Shown here in pieces: positions 31,343 through 33,065 of a DNA stretch of 33,065 nucleotides (the first letter of the stretch is position 1; each line of letters begins with the position of its first letter). The notes under the pieces are model-generated. The model was not told the origin of the DNA. It worked only from the letters and a program-made list of their open reading frames with translations, and ran no database searches. The stretch covers positions 1 through 33,065 of the forward strand of contig JBFKOW010000016.1 in the NCBI GenBank assembly GCA_041628615.1, given 5' to 3'. This DNA comes from JAMWZF01 sp041628615 (GTDB lineage Bacteria > Pseudomonadota > Alphaproteobacteria > Rhodobacterales > Rhodobacteraceae). The position numbers were made by a program, and so were the translations under genes.

Positions 31343-31400
31343 GGGGTGCGGTCCGTTTTCGACAGTGGCCGGGAACCCGCCGTTTCCGGCGTGTCCGGTC

Positions 31401-32105
31401 TCAGCCCGCCGCCATCTGGTTGTGCTTGCGGGCGACGAAAGCCTTGGCGGTCTCGACCGCGACGGCCGCGTCCCGGCAATAGGCGTCGGCGCCGATCGCC
31501 CGGCCGAATTCCTCGTTCAGGGGGGCGCCGCCGACCAGCACGATGTAGTCGTCGCGGATGCCCTTTTCCTTCATCGTGTCGATCACGACCTTCATGTAGG
31601 GCATCGTCGTGGTCAGCAGGGCCGACATGCCGAGGATGTCGGGCTGCTCGGTCTCGAGCGCGTCGAGGTATTTCTCGACCGCGTTGTTGATCCCGAGATC
31701 GACCACCTCGAAGCCCGCGCCCTCCATCATCATCGACACGAGGTTCTTGCCGATGTCGTGGATGTCGCCCTTGACGGTGCCGATCACCATCTTGCCGACG
31801 CGCGGCGCGCCGGTCTCGACCAGCAGCGGCTTGAGGATCGCCATGCCGGCCTTCATCGCGTTGGCGGCCAGAAGCACCTCCGGGACGAACAGGATCCCGT
31901 CGCGGAAGTCGTTGCCCACGATGGTCATGCCGCCGACGAGGGCCTCGGTGAGCACGCGGTAGGGGGCCCAGCCGCGCTCGAGGAGGATATTCACTCCCTC
32001 GACGATCTCGTCCTTGAGCCCGTCGTAGAGATCGTCGAACATCTGCTGGACAAGCTCTTCGTCGTCGAGCTCGCTCAGGATGATCTCGTCGTCGTCCTCT
32101 GACAT
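31401..32105 (-). CDS. Corrinoid (B12-binding) protein of a methyltransferase system
   Basis: 234 residues. A four-helix cap (about 15-100: LVQQMFDDLYDGLKDEIVEG, FVPEVLLAANAMKAGMAIL) precedes a Rossmann-like B12 domain with GTVKGDIHDIGKNLV at 109-123, where His116 is the axial cobalt ligand, then SALLTTTM and VLVGGAPL. This is the MtaC/MtbC/MttC architecture: the cobalamin carries a methyl group from a methylated substrate to tetrahydrofolate. The N-terminus is unusually acidic. GGAGG lies 9 bases before ATG 32105. Neither the partner substrate methyltransferase nor the reactivating protein is in the window. Substrate unknown. Confidence 0.93.
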   Translation of the reverse strand: MSEDDDEIILSELDDEELVQQMFDDLYDGLKDEIVEGVNILLERGWAPYRVLTEALVGGMTIVGNDFRDGILFVPEVLLAANAMKAGMAILKPLLVETGAPRVGKMVIGTVKGDIHDIGKNLVSMMMEGAGFEVVDLGINNAVEKYLDALETEQPDILGMSALLTTTMPYMKVVIDTMKEKGIRDDYIVLVGGAPLNEEFGRAIGADAYCRDAAVAVETAKAFVARKHNQMAAG

Positions 32106-32252
32106 GGTCTTGCGCCTCCGCTACCCGGGCCCGCGTGAATTGCGCCTAAATGCGCCAGATGGACGCGGGCGGTCTGAACCGATTGCGACACTGCCTGCCG
32201 CGCCAACGACCTGCACGCAAATGAATTATCCGGGGGACAGGTATGAGGGGGG

Positions 32253-32280
32253 TTAACATGTTCCGTTTTTGTTCTATCAT
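32253..32280 (+). promoter_or_regulatory. Promoter of the radical SAM gene (TTAACA-N16-TATCAT)
   Basis: -35 TTAACA (32253-32258) and -10 TATCAT (32275-32280) each match the consensus at 5 of 6 positions, 16 bases apart. The expected transcription start is 32286-32288, coinciding with the ATG at 32287. Confidence 0.65.
32260..32274 (+). promoter_or_regulatory. LexA (SOS) box, GTTC-N7-GTTC
   Basis: GTTC at 32260-32263 and GTTC at 32271-32274 with 7 bases between exactly fit the alphaproteobacterial LexA site, a direct repeat. The box fills the spacer between the -35 and -10, so LexA would block the promoter. Confidence 0.75.
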
Positions 32281-32286
32281 CGGGAC

Positions 32287-33065
32287 ATGTCAGGACCGGA
32301 CTTCTCCCGCCCGGATATCGAATCCGCCCGGCGCCGCGGTCGCGCCGCGCGGTCCAATGCCGCCGGGCGCTTCGAGGCCCTGAGCCGGGAGGTCGTCGAC
32401 GACGGCTGGGCGGCCGATGACGATCTGCCGCCGCTGCGGACCGAGGTGGCCGAGGAGCGTCCGCGCACCGCGATCACCCGCAACGCCTCGCCCGACATCC
32501 CGTTCGACCGATCGATCAATCCCTACCGGGGCTGCGAGCACGGCTGCATCTACTGCTTCGCGCGGCCGTCCCATGCCTGGCTGGGCCTGTCCCCGGGGCT
32601 GGATTTCGAGACCCGGCTGATCGCCCGGCCCGGCATCGCCGAGGTGCTGCGGCGCGAGCTGTCGCGTCCGGGCTACGTCCCGGCGCCGATCGCGATCGGC
32701 ACCAACACCGACGCCTACCAGCCCGCCGAGCGCGGGCGGCGGGCGATGGCGGCGATCCTCGCGGTGCTGGCCGAGACCCGGCACCCGGTGACGATCACCA
32801 CCAAGGGCACGCTGGTCGAGCAGGACCTCGGCGTGCTGGCCGGGATGGCGGCCGAGGGGCTGGTATCGGTGGGGATCTCGGTGACGACGCTGGACCGGGC
32901 GGTGGCGCGGGCGATGGAGCCGCGCGTGCCGGGCCCGGCCCGGCGGCTGCAGGCCATCGAACGGCTGGCGGCGGCGGGGGTGCCGGTGCGGATCATGGTC
33001 TCGCCGGTGATTCCCGCGCTGACCGACCACGAACTCGAGGCGATCCTCGCGGCCGGCGCGGCGGC
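32287..33065 (+). CDS. PA0069-family radical SAM protein (3' end beyond window)
   Basis: 259 residues are present and the frame is open to the window edge. It has SINPYRGCEHGCIYCFARP with the radical SAM cysteines 83, 87 and 90 (Cx3Cx2C), then HAWLGLSPGLDFETRL, IGTNTDAYQPAE, TITTKGTLVEQD and VGISVTTLD. This matches the PA0069/Rv2578c-type family, which is distantly related to spore photoproduct lyase. The reaction is unknown. The start follows MSGPDFSRPD with no ribosome binding site and an ATG at the predicted transcription start. A LexA box in the promoter suggests induction by DNA damage. Antisense frames here are shadows. Confidence 0.93.
   Translation, partial: MSGPDFSRPDIESARRRGRAARSNAAGRFEALSREVVDDGWAADDDLPPLRTEVAEERPRTAITRNASPDIPFDRSINPYRGCEHGCIYCFARPSHAWLGLSPGLDFETRLIARPGIAEVLRRELSRPGYVPAPIAIGTNTDAYQPAERGRRAMAAILAVLAETRHPVTITTKGTLVEQDLGVLAGMAAEGLVSVGISVTTLDRAVARAMEPRVPGPARRLQAIERLAAAGVPVRIMVSPVIPALTDHELEAILAAGAA

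Noticed and set aside
32290..33030. A 246-codon minus-strand frame at the end of the window
   Set aside because: Antisense to the radical SAM gene, which has clear family motifs.

Overview
The window is very GC-rich, densely packed chromosomal DNA from an alphaproteobacterium, almost certainly order Rhodobacterales. The evidence is the block rpmF-plsX-fabH-ihfA-MerR regulator, FrcBCA-type sugar transport with a ROK regulator, an edd-eda operon, a double-domain Dcd, Bpt, and short intergenic repeats of a kind common in that order. The genus cannot be fixed from sequence alone. There is no phage, insertion sequence, CRISPR array or rRNA, and codon and base use look uniform, so this is mostly core genome with a few accessory points.

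Layout. 1-760: SGNH hydrolase. 758-7600: a Cache-domain histidine kinase and NarL-type response regulator, divergent from a TRAP transporter operon (periplasmic binding protein, large DctQ, very large DctM). 7600-12211: FrcA, FrcC and FrcB on the minus strand, divergent from a ROK repressor. 12254-15672 (minus): Bpt, two tandem paralogous DUF2852-like membrane proteins behind a double palindromic operator, a degenerate GT51-like protein and a YbaK deacylase. 15762-18784: glnE and a small conserved ORF. 18815-21302 (minus): eda and edd, the Entner-Doudoroff pair, with a LacI-type palindrome inside the edd promoter. 21544-24205: a 44-aa lipoprotein, a DUF6778-like lipoprotein, an RlmI-like rRNA methyltransferase and a PIN-domain protein. 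24249-29338 (minus): dcd, tRNA-Pro(GGG), the MerR-like regulator, ihfA, fabH, plsX, rpmF. 29512-30663: divergent YceD and BamE-like lipoprotein. 30704-32105 (minus): DUF1638 protein and a corrinoid protein. 32287 to the end: a radical SAM gene (PA0069 family) cut by the window edge.

How the genes fit together. Two uptake systems, one probably for small carboxylates and one for a sugar, each sit beside a dedicated regulator, and each has a strong hairpin just after its binding-protein gene. Sugars entering by the ABC system could be broken down by Edd/Eda. The rpmF-plsX-fabH-ihfA block joins ribosome, lipid and nucleoid functions.

The points most worth a second look are: (1) the radical SAM gene, whose promoter carries an alphaproteobacterial LexA box (GTTC-N7-GTTC) between -35 and -10 and which seems to be transcribed leaderless; (2) the duplicated 19-bp operator ATGTGAA-N5-TTCACAT before the DUF2852 pair; (3) a yceD reading frame whose only well-placed start codon after a strong ribosome binding site is ATC; (4) an intergenic repeat that supplies the eda ribosome binding site; and (5) a 44-aa lipoprotein behind a CtrA-like box.
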